DNA of 64,000 nt, from assembly GCA_023091665.1 (NCBI GenBank), contig JALJCQ010000013.1, positions 1,860,001-1,924,000 on the forward strand, read 5' to 3'. Under the pieces are notes generated by a model that saw only the letters and a program-made list of their open reading frames with translations, made no database searches and was not told the DNA's origin. Source of the stretch: Pythium myriotylum (Eukaryota > Oomycota > Peronosporomycetes > Pythiales > Pythiaceae). The position numbers and the translations under genes were made by a program. Positions 19,599-31,136 of this stretch are shown here, one piece after another (position 1 is the first letter of the stretch; the number at the start of each line of letters is the position of its first letter).

Positions 19599-21454
19599 AT
19601 GGCCGAGTTGGTTGGGGACATGACCATGGAGGAGACGACGTCTCTGGCTGAGTTGGACGCTGAAATGCACTCCACAGACACCGAACCATCGGTAGAGCAT
19701 GCCCCTGATGCCGCGCCTTCGTCGGACAATGGTGTCGAGCGCGCAGCGCCTGAACCTCAGTCGGCGGCGGTGGCGGCGACGGGAGAGGGGGCCGCGATTC
19801 TCGAGGCTGTTGACACAAACTCTCCAGACCCTCCATTGGCCACTCAACTGCTACCAACTGAACTCAATGGGACCAGTGCTCATGAAGTGAAGCATGAAGA
19901 GCCACCAGCTAGCGACGTGGCGACAGTACCAGTTAAGATCGAAGAAGATGGCGAGACCCAATCTGTTGACAAGCGGAAGGAGCCCTCCACACCCGAACAG
20001 GACGGGGTCGTTGACGTGAGTGAAAGCACTCCACCAGAAGAACCGATTGCAAAGCGACTGAAAGTGGCCCCAAAGCCTCTAGAGGCACCATCAACTGGCT
20101 CGGCTCCAACTCCGACGATAGTCCCTGCCACGGCTGCCGTGTCAGCGCCACTTATGATGTCGCGTGACGACATGGCAAAGATGGAAGAGGACGACGGGCT
20201 TCTCAAATTTGACGTTATCACTAACGACGGAACTCCGGAGCATATGATCCAGCTCACGACGCTAAAGAACATTTTTGCACGGCAACTGCCGAAGATGCCG
20301 CGAGAGTACATCGTTCGGCTCGTCTTTGATCGCAACCACCGTTCCATGGTTATTCTCAAGAACGGCAAGCAAGTAATCGGCGGCATTTGCTATCGGCCTT
20401 TTGAGCCCAATCACTTCGCAGAAATCGCGTTTTGTGCGATTAACGCCGCCGACCAAGTTAAGGGCTACGGCACGCGTTTGATGAATCACTTGAAAGAATA
20501 CGTAAAAGCGTCAGGTATTACACACTTCCTCACTTATGCCGACAATTACGCCATTGGGTACTTCAAGAAGCAGGGATTCGCCAAGGTCGTCTCAATGCCA
20601 CGCACGAACTGGTTCGGATACATCAAAGACTACGACGGCGGTACACTCATGGAATGCACGATCCACCACCAGATCAACTACCTACGTATCACTTCCATGG
20701 TGCACGCGCAACGCAAGGTTTGTCACTGTTGACTTCGTGGTTGCGGTTGGAGTTGTATCAACACAGTTTGTTCATGTGTCAAACCGTACAGAAAATCCAA
20801 GAAAAGATAAAGGAGAGGTCTCACGCGGGCATAATCTACCCTGGCCTCACAAAGTTTGCAGAGGGACGTACTATGGATCTGTATATGATCCCAGGAGTGC
20901 GTACGTGGCCACATAACTCGCTCCTTTGCCTGGGATAGATTTCTGACGTGAGATGCGGGACAGAGGAAGCAGGGTGGTCTCGTGCAGTTATCCGCAACAG
21001 TCGTGTTGGGTAAGTGCTCGCCAAAGAGTGGGACAACCTGTAACTGTTCTTACACGATTATGCTTGCGTCTAGAACCCGCGACCCGGGGAGTTTGAAGAC
21101 ACAATTACAGCAGCTATGGAAGCATGTTTCTAGCCATCGCAGTGCGTGGCCTTTCCATGAGCCCGTTGATACCAGCATCGTAGTCGACTACTTGGATTAC
21201 ATCAAAGAACCGGTCGATCTGACCCTAATCCAGAAGCGCATCGAGAGTGGTCACTACCTTTCGAAGGCCGCGTTCAAGGAAGATCTCGACAAGATGTGTA
21301 ACAACTGCATGATCTACAACACCCCGGACACAAACTATTACAAGTACGTGCCCACGATGTTGGTAGCTGGATAGATCGGTGACTGACTCAAAGCTGCAGA
21401 GCTGCGAAGGATCTGCAGGAGTTCATTGACAAACGGGTGCAGGTCGCCAAGTAG
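19599..21454 (+). CDS. GCN5: Histone acetyltransferase GCN5 with bromodomain
   Basis: Catalytic subunit of SAGA-type complexes, acetylating histone H3. Five exons: 19599-20717, 20792-20900, 20964-21009, 21074-21343 and 21400-21454, giving 532 residues. The first 200 residues are acidic and disordered; the PCAF homology region of animal PCAF is absent, as in yeast. The GNAT domain spans about 210-370, with the catalytic Glu region FAEIAFCAI, motif [15 protein letters not shown] and [16 protein letters not shown]. The linker IPGVQEAGW leads to a bromodomain with [20 protein letters not shown] and CNNCMIYN (acetyl-lysine-binding Asn). The start at 19599 is the first ATG in frame. The third exon is only 46 nt. 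Confidence 0.96.
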
Positions 21455-21653
21455 GAGGTGGCGATACGTCAACTTCAACAGTGCTGCGTGTTGATTTGCT
21501 GTTTTGTGCTCCTCCACTTTCTTTTGAACCTATGAAGTGTGTTTGAAACTCGCAAGATCACCTTCCATTGGCTAAATTTCGATCTACACTTGCCATGCCC
21601 CGGCGTCATCATTTCCCCAATCGCCACCAAGCCCTCGCTTCGACGCCGTTCGG

Positions 21654-22521
21654 ATGGCGTCGCCGAGTGAGGCCATGCTCGTGCAGGACGAGCTCGGGCC
21701 ACTCTACGACTTCGGTACTCTCTATGAAGAAGGCATCCGAGAGAAGGTTACGTGTCGTTACGTCTACGGCGACGGCGTCGACGTTCAGCTGACGTACACA
21801 CAGGAGCACGAGAGCGAGGTGCAGGTGGGCCAACGGCGGAACGCAATGGGTGGATGGGAGTGTGACTCATGTCGTCTCTGGGGTGCTGAGACAGTCCGCA
21901 CGCTTTGTGTCATCCGCTGCTCAGGCGCTCTGCGAGTACCTGGAGAAGAATCGCGAAGAGATCCCGAGTGGAGCTATCGTCGAACTCGGCGCTGGATGCG
22001 GCCTCGCAGGTGGGCTCTTCTCGACGTCATCGCACTGCTCGGGTCTTCACTGACGTGTGTCTGCTCCAGGCTTAGCGATCGCCCAGTTGCGCCCGGAAGC
22101 GACAGTCGTGCTCACCGATCATGACCCTGGTGTCCTCAAGACCGTAGAGTTCAACTGCACCCAGCAACATCGCAAGCAGGCGGTGTGCGTTACCAAACCT
22201 GTACGGTGGGGGCCTGATGGAGCCGACGAAATCGCAGCGCTGGAAAGAGATCTCCATCTTGCCAAAAGTAGCGTGGACTTGGTAGTCGGCTCGGATATAA
22301 TCTATGCCACAGAAGTCGTCGCCAAGCTATTTTGGACCGTCGATCGCCTTCTGAAGCGGGATATTGGCTACGCGTTTCTGATGTGTTCAAGCCATGAGTA
22401 CGATGACAAAACCAAGAATGAGATTATCGCTCAGTGTGAGCGATTCGGATTCGCCCAAGAGACCGTAAACCGAGATGCTTTCGGACCCCGCATTCAGCGA
22501 TACAAGCGTGTGGGACTGTAG
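21654..22521 (+). CDS. Family-16 (METTL21-like) protein methyltransferase
   Basis: An S-adenosylmethionine-dependent enzyme of the group that methylates lysines on chaperones and translation factors. Three exons: 21654-21824, 21895-22009 and 22070-22521, giving 245 residues. Motif I for SAM binding is AIVELGAGCGLAGLAIA. The acidic loop TDHDPGVLKTVEFN follows. The family motif after strand 4 is SDIIYATEVV, a (D/E)xx(Y/F)-type motif. The first intron boundary is the least certain part; phase and motif order support it. The substrate cannot be inferred. An inverted CCAAT box (21567-21571) lies 83 bp upstream of the start. The gene is convergent with the NMNAT-like gene, 40 bp away. Confidence 0.85.
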
Positions 22522-22561
22522 GAAACTCCATCTTGTATCTACTTTTATGGAGCAAACACTT

Positions 22562-23227
22562 TCACTCGCTGAACGCGTACAGTTTGTGGAGCATAATGTA
22601 CTCAGCCACTGCAGGCGCAACGCAACTTCGAAGCTCATCGGCATCCGTCACCGAGCGAACGTAGGTCGATGAAATATTGCCAAGCGTGGGGATAGTGATG
22701 AAGCGGATTCGATCCGATTCGGCCGATCTGTCAGGAGCTTCATAACCGAGACGGCTCATCACGAGAAGTTTTACTCGCTGCTTCAGCTCTTCAGCATTTT
22801 TCCACTTCCCGGCTTGCAAGTCAGCAAATGTGTCCGCGCCGAGAAGCATCGTAAAGGCTGCGTCAGGAAACTTGTCGGAAAGATACCGGACAAGATCAAC
22901 GCTTCCGAGGCGCAGCTCCTCCGGCTTGTCGGTTTCTCTAGCGCGAAGTTCGAACAACTCGCGTTCATATTCCTTTACAAGTACTCGCCCTTTACATCCA
23001 TCTGCCGGTGGCTGGAGCTCGTCAATGGCTAGCTTGCACATGGCGATGCGGTCTTCAAAAGGCGCGAGTCCTCGCTTAGTCGAGTAGATGTGTTGGAATA
23101 CTGGGAGGATCCAGATCTCGTCATAGCCCATTGACCGACAGAAAGCTACCGCTCCCATGTGGCCCTTCATACCCACGACCGGGTTTGCAGACATACCGTA
23201 GAGCAGGATCTGGCGAGATCTACTCAT
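22562..23227 (-). CDS. NMNAT/NadD-like nucleotidyltransferase
   Basis: A 221-residue single-exon member of the cytidylyltransferase-like superfamily, most like nicotinate/nicotinamide mononucleotide adenylyltransferases, which make NAD from ATP and (de)amido-NMN. The N-terminus has GMSANPVVGMKGHMG, a GxxxPxxxGH-type nucleotide-binding loop, and ILPVFQHIY follows. The C-terminal adenylyl-binding signature ISSTYVRS matches the ISSTxIR motif of the family. MLLGADTFADL corresponds to the GxD(x)L element. The loop before GH is longer than in NadD, so substrate specificity is open. It starts on the opposite strand 151 bp from the DTD start. Confidence 0.8.
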   Translation of the reverse strand: MSRSRQILLYGMSANPVVGMKGHMGAVAFCRSMGYDEIWILPVFQHIYSTKRGLAPFEDRIAMCKLAIDELQPPADGCKGRVLVKEYERELFELRARETDKPEELRLGSVDLVRYLSDKFPDAAFTMLLGADTFADLQAGKWKNAEELKQRVKLLVMSRLGYEAPDRSAESDRIRFITIPTLGNISSTYVRSVTDADELRSCVAPAVAEYIMLHKLYAFSE

Positions 23228-23377
23228 GCTTGACGAGGATTCGGATGTGGCCGCGACAATCCGAACGGCCCAAAATGCTGCGTCTCATTGATTGAAAATG
23301 GATGATTTTACCCAATAGGTGAGGTCGACAGAGTGGGCGATGACGCTGGCTGGCGACAACGGACTTGGCGAGCTACG

Positions 23378-23976
23378 ATGCGCGTGGTGATGCAGCGTGT
23401 GACGAGCGGCAGTGTCCGCGTCGACGATGAAATCGTCGGTCAGATCGGCAAAGGTCTCGTTTGTCTCGTCGGCATTGGTCGTGATGACACGGAAGACGAC
23501 GCCGAGTTCTGCAGTCGTCGACTTCTGGTTGGTGGTCGCAAATGGGTTCATGAGCCCTCGAAGCGGCACTGACTCATTTCGTGGCTTTATCGGACGACAG
23601 AACGCGCGGCTGTGGCCGGATGAGAAGGGTGTGGCGTGGAAGAGTTCAGTCGCGAGCAACGGCTACGAAGTGCTCCTTGTGAGCCAGTTCACTCTTCACG
23701 GCTTCTTCGCCGGCAATAAACCCGACTTCCATCTCGCCAGTAAGTACCAGGTCGTTAACGGGTGCAGAATGGGTGATTGACAGACCTGGCTGGTGCGCAG
23801 TGGCCTCCGGTCCGGCGAAAGAGCTCTTTGACTCCTTCTGCGACCGTGTGCGACGTGCGCACAAGCCCGAAAAAGTCGCAGAGGGCGTTTTCGGTGCGAT
23901 GATGGAAGTTGCGCTTGTGAACGACGGTCCCGTGACCATGTGTATCGATTCGAAGGACCGCAAAGGCACAAAGTAG
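23378..23976 (+). CDS. DTD1: D-aminoacyl-tRNA deacylase (DTD)
   Basis: Hydrolyses D-amino acids, and glycine on tRNA-Ala, mischarged to tRNA, a proofreading step after aminoacylation. Three exons: 23378-23527, 23601-23739 and 23801-23976, giving 154 residues. [18 protein letters not shown] is the usual start. Both catalytic signatures are present: VSQFTL and GNKPDFHLA (the Gly-cisPro region). [17 protein letters not shown] is the C-terminal strand pair. Length and motifs are those of a canonical DTD, so activity is likely. Confidence 0.96.
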
Positions 23977-24270
23977 AATGTAATGCGAGACGCAGCGTCA
24001 AGCTTTCGGAATAGACCAGTTCACCTCCCTTGTGCAACCACAAGAGAGCTTCAAAATGCTTCCTTGCTTGGCCCGAGTACCACGCTTGGCTACTTGCATC
24101 CTGCCGGTAAGAGATGCAGTATATTTAGTTCTTTCGGATCAACTTGCTGTTTCCTATCATACACTGTGGTATCCGACCCCGAAGACGACTCATCCACTCT
24201 CCAGCACTCAAACCGTGCCACCAATAGCCATTGAGCCAAGTGAGGAAAGAAATCGTCGTCAAAAGCGACA

Positions 24271-26352
24271 ATGGCAGCAGTCACGTCGCTGACGTATTCG
24301 AAGGTATTGAATGGCAGCGAACGTCCTGGCCATGGACCGATCCATCGAGCTACATTCCCGGCAGCAAACCCCATCCCAGCAGACCCTGCCGATCCAAACA
24401 ATATCTATGTCGGGCTCACCCAATCGCACTGCGAGTCAATCTACCACAGCTTCCAACAGGCAGCTAAAACGTATGCGGACCGGGCATGCCTCGGAATACA
24501 GCCAGTTATCGCTGGAGAGACTCGACCATTTGAGTGGCTTACGTACGAGCAAGTGGCAACTCGGGTGGCGAACTTGGCCAGTGGCATTATCCAATTTGAT
24601 CTGCTGCCTCGAGTGGATAATGTGCGCATGGTCGCCATTTACATGAAGAATTGTATAGACTGGGTTATAGCCGAACAAGCTGCATACTCAGTCAACGCTA
24701 CTATCGTCGCGCTCTACGATACTCTTGGTGCAGATTCGACCGAGTACATTTTGAACCAGACCGAGCTACCGACCGTTGTTTGCACACTCACTGAGCTTCA
24801 GAAGCTAATTGTACTGAAACCGAAATGCCCTCACTTGCAGCACGTCATTGTGTGTGGACTCAGTGACGATCAAATAGAGACGGACGCTCGAGCAGTGGGT
24901 ATCAATGTTTTTTCACTCCTTGATTTGGAGGTGGAAGGCAAGAAGTCGCAGCAACCTCCGCAACCTCCGCGCGAGAACGATGTTGCAACAATAATGTACA
25001 CAAGTGGGACAACCGGAGAGCCTAAGGGAGTCATGCTGACCCACAAAGCGTTGCTTACCAGCTGCCAGGCGTCTGTGGATTTTATGAACCATTTCGGCAT
25101 CAAGTTTTCTTCTGAATCGGCCTATTTGTCTTACTTGCCCCTTGCCCATATCTTTGAACGAGGTGCCCAAATCAACGCGTACCGCCACGGTGCCCGAATT
25201 GGCTTCTCGTCAGGCAATCCGCTTAAGATAATTGAGGATATTCGCGCACTTCGGCCAACTTTGTTCTGTTCGGTGCCACGACTTCTTAACCGCGTCTACG
25301 ACCAAATCATGGCGAAAATGGAAGCGGCACCCCCTCTGAAGAGGTTTCTGTTCAAGACAGCGCTCAAGGTCAAGCTGCGGAATCTAGCCAAGTTTGGTAA
25401 GACGCGCCATGGGTGGTGGGATAAGATCATCTTCAATAGGATCGCGGAATCGCTCGGGCTTGACAGATGCGAGCTGATCTTCTCGGGCTCGGCACCATTG
25501 TCAGCAGATGTGTTGGCCTTCTGGCGTGTTGCTTTTCCTGCATATTTTGCCGAAGGGTACGGGCAGACGGAGACGAGCTCTGGAATCACAGCGAGTCACT
25601 TGACAGATTTTAGCGGGGGCTATGTAGGTGGACCTTGCTCGTCGTGCGAGATCAAGCTGGAATCTGTCCCGGAGATGGGGTATCTTGTCGAAGATCGCGA
25701 GCATGGTGACCAGCGTTTGCCTTGTATTGGCAGAGGAGAGATATGCGTACGAGGTCCAATTCTCTTTCAAGGATACTACAAACTACCTGACAAAACGGCG
25801 GAGGCGGTCGACAATGAGGGATGGCTACACACGGGTGATATCGGATTATGGTCTCCTCTTGGTCAGCTCAAGATCATTGACAGAAAGAAGAACATCTTCA
25901 AACTCTCACAAGGCGAGTACGTCGCCCCAGAAAAGATTGAAATAGCACTCCAGACATGCCCTTGCGTGGCCCAGATTTTCGTCACAGGTGACTCATTCCA
26001 CTCCCATCTTGTGGCAATTGTGGTGCCAGAAGAGTTTGTTCTTCGCCGCATGGCTGCGACGGTTGGCATCTCTGCAGGGTGCGACTTTAAGGAACTTTGC
26101 GATCACCCTGCATTACTAAAGATGGTGGAAAAGGAAGTGAACGATGAAAGTATCAAAGTCCGACTTGCTGGATTCGAGCGCATCAAGAAGTTGTACTTAC
26201 ACCACGAGCTGTTTTCGGTCGAAAACGAACTTTTAACCCCGACATTCAAGCTTCGACGAGCTGACGCCCAGAAGTACTTTAAAAAGCAGATTGACCAGCT
26301 GTACCTCGACTCGGGGGATGCTGTGGCAGGTCGAAACATCACGGTCCAATGA
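24271..26352 (+). CDS. ACSL: Long-chain acyl-CoA synthetase
   Basis: Activates long-chain fatty acids with ATP and CoA, feeding lipid synthesis and beta-oxidation (compare the thiolase in this window). Single exon, 693 residues, a normal length. The AMP-binding P-loop IMYTSGTTGEPKGVMLTH lies at about residues 240-258. YLSYLPLAHIFER, IFSGSAPLS, EGYGQTETSSG, GWLHTGDIG and IIDRKKNIFKLSQGEYVAPEKIE are the remaining signatures, the last being the fatty-acyl-CoA synthetase signature with its gate region. There is no cleavable signal and no clear N-terminal membrane anchor, so peroxisomal, cytosolic or membrane-surface location cannot be chosen. The start ATG is at 24271; upstream the frame has no better candidate. 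Confidence 0.96.
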   Translation: MAAVTSLTYSKVLNGSERPGHGPIHRATFPAANPIPADPADPNNIYVGLTQSHCESIYHSFQQAAKTYADRACLGIQPVIAGETRPFEWLTYEQVATRVANLASGIIQFDLLPRVDNVRMVAIYMKNCIDWVIAEQAAYSVNATIVALYDTLGADSTEYILNQTELPTVVCTLTELQKLIVLKPKCPHLQHVIVCGLSDDQIETDARAVGINVFSLLDLEVEGKKSQQPPQPPRENDVATIMYTSGTTGEPKGVMLTHKALLTSCQASVDFMNHFGIKFSSESAYLSYLPLAHIFERGAQINAYRHGARIGFSSGNPLKIIEDIRALRPTLFCSVPRLLNRVYDQIMAKMEAAPPLKRFLFKTALKVKLRNLAKFGKTRHGWWDKIIFNRIAESLGLDRCELIFSGSAPLSADVLAFWRVAFPAYFAEGYGQTETSSGITASHLTDFSGGYVGGPCSSCEIKLESVPEMGYLVEDREHGDQRLPCIGRGEICVRGPILFQGYYKLPDKTAEAVDNEGWLHTGDIGLWSPLGQLKIIDRKKNIFKLSQGEYVAPEKIEIALQTCPCVAQIFVTGDSFHSHLVAIVVPEEFVLRRMAATVGISAGCDFKELCDHPALLKMVEKEVNDESIKVRLAGFERIKKLYLHHELFSVENELLTPTFKLRRADAQKYFKKQIDQLYLDSGDAVAGRNITVQ

Positions 26353-26493
26353 GAGAACTAAGTACTCCATTGATATGTCTGACACACATCTCGACGCGTT
26401 GGGATTCTCTCCATCTCACATTGTATTATTATCGTGGCAAACCCTTCCATCAACTCGGACTTGGAGCCTGCCTTTCATCCGTCTCATTCGCGT

Positions 26494-26934
26494 TTATTCG
26501 TCGTCCTCTTCGACCTCGTCTGCCTGGACGAGCGTCGGTCGCTCACCAACGTCGGTACGCTCGTACTTGACCTTGCCGTGAGACGCAGCGCCGTGATGGG
26601 CGTCGTGGTGGCCGTGGCCGTGGTCCCACGGGTGCTCCAAGCCCTACGCCACCAAAGCCGCTCGTTCACTCAGCACTCTTCTGTGAAACAAAAGGGCTGC
26701 AGAGCGGATCTTTCAACGTACCAGCACGACCTTGCCATCCTGCTTTGCACGCCAGAAGATCCAAAGCCACAGCATTGTGCCGTAGGCCTTGGCGAGGTTC
26801 TTGTGCACGGGGCTCACGTGGAAGTGCATGCCGAACGGGTAATCCTTGGCGTTGGCATGCGAGTGGCCGGACGCCATGAAGCGGCGTCCCTCGGTGGCCT
26901 TGCGCGCCACGACGCGGCGCATCGTCGGGAACAT
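26494..26934 (-). CDS. NDUFB2: NADH:ubiquinone oxidoreductase subunit NDUFB2-like
   Basis: An accessory membrane-arm subunit of mitochondrial complex I. Two exons, 26934-26722 and 26634-26494, giving 117 residues. The N-terminus MFPTMRRVVARKATEGRRF is basic and could be a presequence. HFHVSPVHKNLAKAYGTMLWLWIFWRAKQDG is the single transmembrane helix with its flanks and matches the NDUFB2 pattern (WFWILWRFWHD). After the splice the protein continues HPWDHGHGHHDAHHG, His-rich and family-like, and ends in an acidic tail. The 87-bp intron has clean GT-AG borders and is in phase 0. The plus strand is also open here but without motifs. Confidence 0.82.
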
Positions 26935-27167
26935 GCTGAGTCTCTTCCTCGACGAGCGGTCCTTGCTGAGCTCCTCGGCTTTCGACGGTGCAGGAAGCGT
27001 TCCCCTCCGCAGGTAAGCTTTAGACCAATCGTGGCAGCGAAAGCATCCATATGTACTTCTAATTGGATAAAAACACCTATTGTGGTCCGGTGGTCTAGTC
27101 GACGATCGCTCATTGGCCATTACCCAAAGTTAACTTAGCGAATGCGTGCTAGTCAACTGTCACCGAT

Positions 27168-29867
27168 TTGGATGGATGCATCATGCCAGTGGAATGGGCA
27201 ATCGCGCAGAGCGACGCGACGTTCCTCGACCGCTTCACGGCGCGTAGCAGAGTGCCGTTGAGCGCCTTCCAGCAAAAGCCACGAGGCGCTAGTGCGTACG
27301 CTCTATACGTGCCGGACGATGACCACGCCTTTCTCTGTCGGCCGGCACTGGCCAGCAGCGAGGGCGACAGTGTGATTGACGAAATGGTCGAAATCAGCTC
27401 GGTGACTCGGCCCGAGCTCTTCAAGAGAGTAACTACCGAACATCGGTTTGAGGTTGATGGCGTCCAGAAAATGTTCTGGATTCCGCGGACGATGATCCAA
27501 GACGCAGGCGCCATCACTCTGGAACTCGACTTGGGCAGTCTTGACGGAAGAAATACTCCCCCGCATACCCTTTTGGCCGATCCCAGCTACAAGCAACTTC
27601 TCCAGGAAATAATGCAGCATCATATGATTGCCTGTGGACGTGCGATGGTGCGGTTACCTTTACCAAATGGACTGCGGCAGAGTGGGGGTTCATTAAAGTG
27701 TCGAGTGCTATCAACGTACCCAGCTGCAGACTTTGTCCGAACGACGGTCAACACACGCATCACAATCTTGCTCCCTGATCCGATTGCCATTGGTGGAGCA
27801 AATGGCTGTTCTGGCGATGTGAGTTCCGTGCCAGGGGATGCTTCCACGCTCCCAACCCGAGTTGGCGGCTTAGATCTCGAGCTCGAGGCTCTACGTGAGA
27901 TGATCTTGTTGCCTATTCAGAACAAAGCGCTGCAGCAAACGTATAGTGTTGACTTCCCCAAGGGAGCGCTACTTTGTGGCCCACCTGGTGTTGGGAAGAC
28001 GCTGTTAGTGCGGACAGCCGTCGAAGACTGCCGAAGCAAAGCCCCGCTTCATCTTGAAGTAATCAATGGCTCAGAGATCATGGGTAGCGGAATTGGTGGT
28101 GCAGAACAATCGCTGCGTGACATTTTCCAGCGTGCGAGGGAGCAAGTACGGCGCTACGAAGGCGCCAGCGTCATCTTTATTGACGAATTAGACGCGTTAT
28201 GCCCAAAACGAGATTCCAACGGGTCGATGGCTCACAGCCGTGTCGTCGCTCAATTGCTAACACTGCTCGACGGAGCTGAAAAGCATGCAAGCGAAAATGT
28301 CTTGATCATTGGAGCAACAAATCTGCCGAATAACATAGACCCAGCACTGCGTCGTCCCGGCCGTTTCGACCGCGAGATTTTCGTGAGTCCTCCCGATGCA
28401 ACGGCGCGCGCGAAGATCTTTGCTGTGCATATGGCGGATATTCCATATGTAGTTCGAGGATCTGAGGAAGAGAAGTCGGCTTTCATCGACATATTAGCTC
28501 AACGGTCAGTTGGATACGTTGGCGCGGATATCGCTGCGTTGTGTCGAGAAGCACTGTCTATCGCTTCCACACGACAGTTTGTGGAGTTGACTAGGAACCA
28601 AGAGCTGAAATTGTGGTGGAGCGATTGGAAACTTCGTGGGCGCAAGCTTCATGTGTCTGATGTTGAGAAAATGGTGGCTAGCATAGCTTGGAGCGTCAAT
28701 CCGGTGGCGATCCCTGTGTGGTTCCTACGAGAATCATCGCAAGTCTCTAAGCGCTCGGCGACTAAACCGGTGGAGTATTTCCGGTACCTGTTCCAGGGCC
28801 TCTCTCACATCTCCTATGATTCCGGGGTTGACTGTGTGTCGGAGGAATCTCCTCCATTTGAAGTCAACATGCAGGATTTCGAGCAGGCAATGGCGGTAGT
28901 TGTAGCTTCAGCGTTGAGGAGTTTGTCTGGAGTGACCAACAGTGTGGAAGAAGTTAGCTGGGACAGAATCGGCGGACATGAAGAGACGAAATTGGCACTT
29001 CAGCAGGCGCTTGAGTGGCCCATCAAGTATCCTCATACCTTCTCGCGACTTGGTATCACCCCTCCACGCGGTATCCTCTTGTATGGACCACCTGGTTGTT
29101 CTAAGAGTACTATCGTGCGCGCTGCAGCGAGCTCGAGTGGAGCGACTTTTCTCTCGTTGTCAGCAGCTCAGGTGTTCTCGCCCTATTTTGGCGATGCCGA
29201 GGCTTCTGTCCGACAAGTATTCCGTGATGCGCGGTCAGCACTTCCGGCCATCATCTTTTTTGACGAGATCGACGTGCTCGTCGCTAAACGTGAGTTTGAC
29301 AGTTCAAGCTCCAGCTCAGCAAGTGGCTCCGGTAGCACAGGCTTACGCGTGCTCTCAACTATGCTTAACGAGATGGATGGTGTCGAGTCAGCAGAAGGAT
29401 TGCTAGTTATTGGGGCGACAAACCGGCCAGACAACATTGACGCCGCGCTTTTGCGCCCCGGTCGCTTTGACCGAGCACTTCTCGTGGATCTCCCAACAGA
29501 ACAAGATCGATTGCACATCTTGGAGATCCACACACGAGGAATGACGCTGCATTCAGATGTCGATCTTGTTCAGATTGTTCACCAAACTGATTTTTTCAGC
29601 GGCGCCGAGCTAGAGGTGAGATTGCTTCGTTGGGATTGGTGTGGAGGGGTCATAACTGATAAGTTGTGATTATTGCTGTAGAACGTCTGTCGTGAGGCGG
29701 GACTTCACGCTTTGCGAGAGTCTATTAATGCCAAGTGTGTTTGTATGCGGCATCTCGTGTCTGCGGTCAAGAGTATCACACCTATCTCGTCACCCACGTC
29801 GCTGGAGACTTTCTTTCAGTTTGCGGCGCGAATGGGCTCAACAGTCGGATCGCTAGACAAATCGTAG
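27168..29867 (+). CDS. Tandem AAA+ ATPase, AFG2/SPATA5 family
   Basis: A Cdc48-like double-ring ATPase; AFG2/Drg1 releases shuttling factors from pre-60S ribosomes. Two exons, 27168-29615 and 29682-29867, giving 877 residues. D1 has Walker A CGPPGVGKT (about residue 271), Walker B FIDELDALCPKR and RRPGRFDREI. D2 has Walker A YGPPGCSKST (about residue 640), Walker B IFFDEIDVLVAKR, a Ser-rich insertion, and RPGRFDRALLVDLP. The GPPGCSK form of the D2 loop is typical of the SPATA5/AFG2 group, not of Cdc48. SPATA5L1 is the other option. An alternative start is the ATG at 27183. With NSA2 this is the second 60S-biogenesis gene in the window. Confidence 0.85.
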
Positions 29868-29944
29868 AGAATGCAAGATTTTTCAGGTTCGACCCGGGCA
29901 CGTCTACTACGTAGTATTGACTTCATTGGTATCAAGAAGGGTCT

Positions 29945-30789
29945 TTACAGAATCTCTCCGCCATCGACGAATGAAACTTTGTGCTGGAGGGGAACGCCGT
30001 CACGATCGACACCTGCAGCCTCCATCTTGTCCACAACCTCAAACCCGTCCACGACCTCACCGAAGACCACGTGTTTGCCGTTGAGATGTGGCGCAGGGTT
30101 GAGCATAAAACAAAACTGCGACCCATTCGTGTTGGGGCCCGAGTTGGCCATCTGGAGGATGTATCTTTTTGAGTGTGTAAGTCGCAGACCATTGGGCTCG
30201 TCGTCAAACTTGTTCCCGTAGATGCTGCGACCACCATAGCCTTTGCCCGTGGTGAAGTCTCCACATTGGACGATGAATCCAGTGAGGATGCGGTGGCAGA
30301 CACTGTTCTTGAAGGAGTACTTTGGCCCAAGCTCGCCTGTCGTAAGCGCGCGGAAGTTCTCGGCAGTTTTTGGCACCATGTCCGAGTACAACTGCACCAG
30401 TGAAGGGTTAGATGAGAATGAAATGCTAGCTTCAAAAGATATCTCACCTCGGCCGTGACGCGGCCCACGAGGACGTCGTCGATCGCGACATCCAGCCACA
30501 CGTACTTGCGATTGGGTCGTCGCACCCACTTCGGCGCCGGCGTGTCGGGTGTGCTCTTCTTCGCACTTCGATCGACGCCACCCAAAGGTTCGAGCTTGAT
30601 GGGCTTGACCTTGTCTGAGAGGACGCCGGCCTGCCCGGGGGCCGCGGGCGAGAAGGAGAAGTAGGTGTTGACGATGGCAAAGTACGCGCCGAAGACCAGC
30701 ACCATCACGACGAGCACGACCTTGCGGGAGTCCATGGAGCCGCCGCCATGGCGACCCGCGTGGGTCGGCGCCTTGCTGCGCGGCAGCAT
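29945..30789 (-). CDS. Membrane-anchored cyclophilin-type peptidyl-prolyl isomerase
   Basis: Two exons, 30789-30448 and 30391-29945, giving 262 residues. Residues about 22-45 (VVLVVMVLVFGAYFAIV) form one uncleaved hydrophobic anchor after a short basic leader, giving a type II topology with the isomerase domain in the lumen of the secretory pathway. The cyclophilin domain starts at about residue 95: VGRVTAELYSDMVPKTAENFRAL, then VCHRILTGFIVQCGDF, MANSGPNTNGSQFCF and HVVFGEVVDG. The catalytic Arg (HRI), Phe and Gln positions are present, but the usual Trp near the cyclosporin site is His in HLNGKHVVFG, as in many non-CypA members. The gene is convergent with the AFG2-like gene (77 bp between stops). 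Confidence 0.9.
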
Positions 30790-30906
30790 CTTGGGCCAGA
30801 TGAGGCCAGTCCACGGTGAGGGGGAGCGATCCTCTCGTTAGGTTCGCATTAGGTTTCAAAAGGACGGTTTAAACGAACCTAGTGATTCACCTCCCATGCG
30901 AACCTA

Positions 30907-30936
30907 CAGTTTTGGTCCCGAATAGTCAATAGCAGC
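30907..30936 (+). repeat. MITE left terminal inverted repeat
   Basis: Thirty bases identical to the reverse complement of 31137-31166. The outer end is adjacent to the TA duplication at 30905-30906. Confidence 0.9.
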
Positions 30937-31136
30937 AGAACAAATACCTATATATGTTTATGTACATTAGTTGATAGAGGTAGTATATTATGAACTGAAT
31001 TAGCGATGAGTGAGTAAAATTAGCCAATGGTTGTCCCTGGAAAGTCGTGCCAATGACGTTCATGATTACGGATATATTAGTACATTGAACTAAGTTTATT
31101 TCGTGAATTATCATGAACCCGTCTATACCGAAAGTG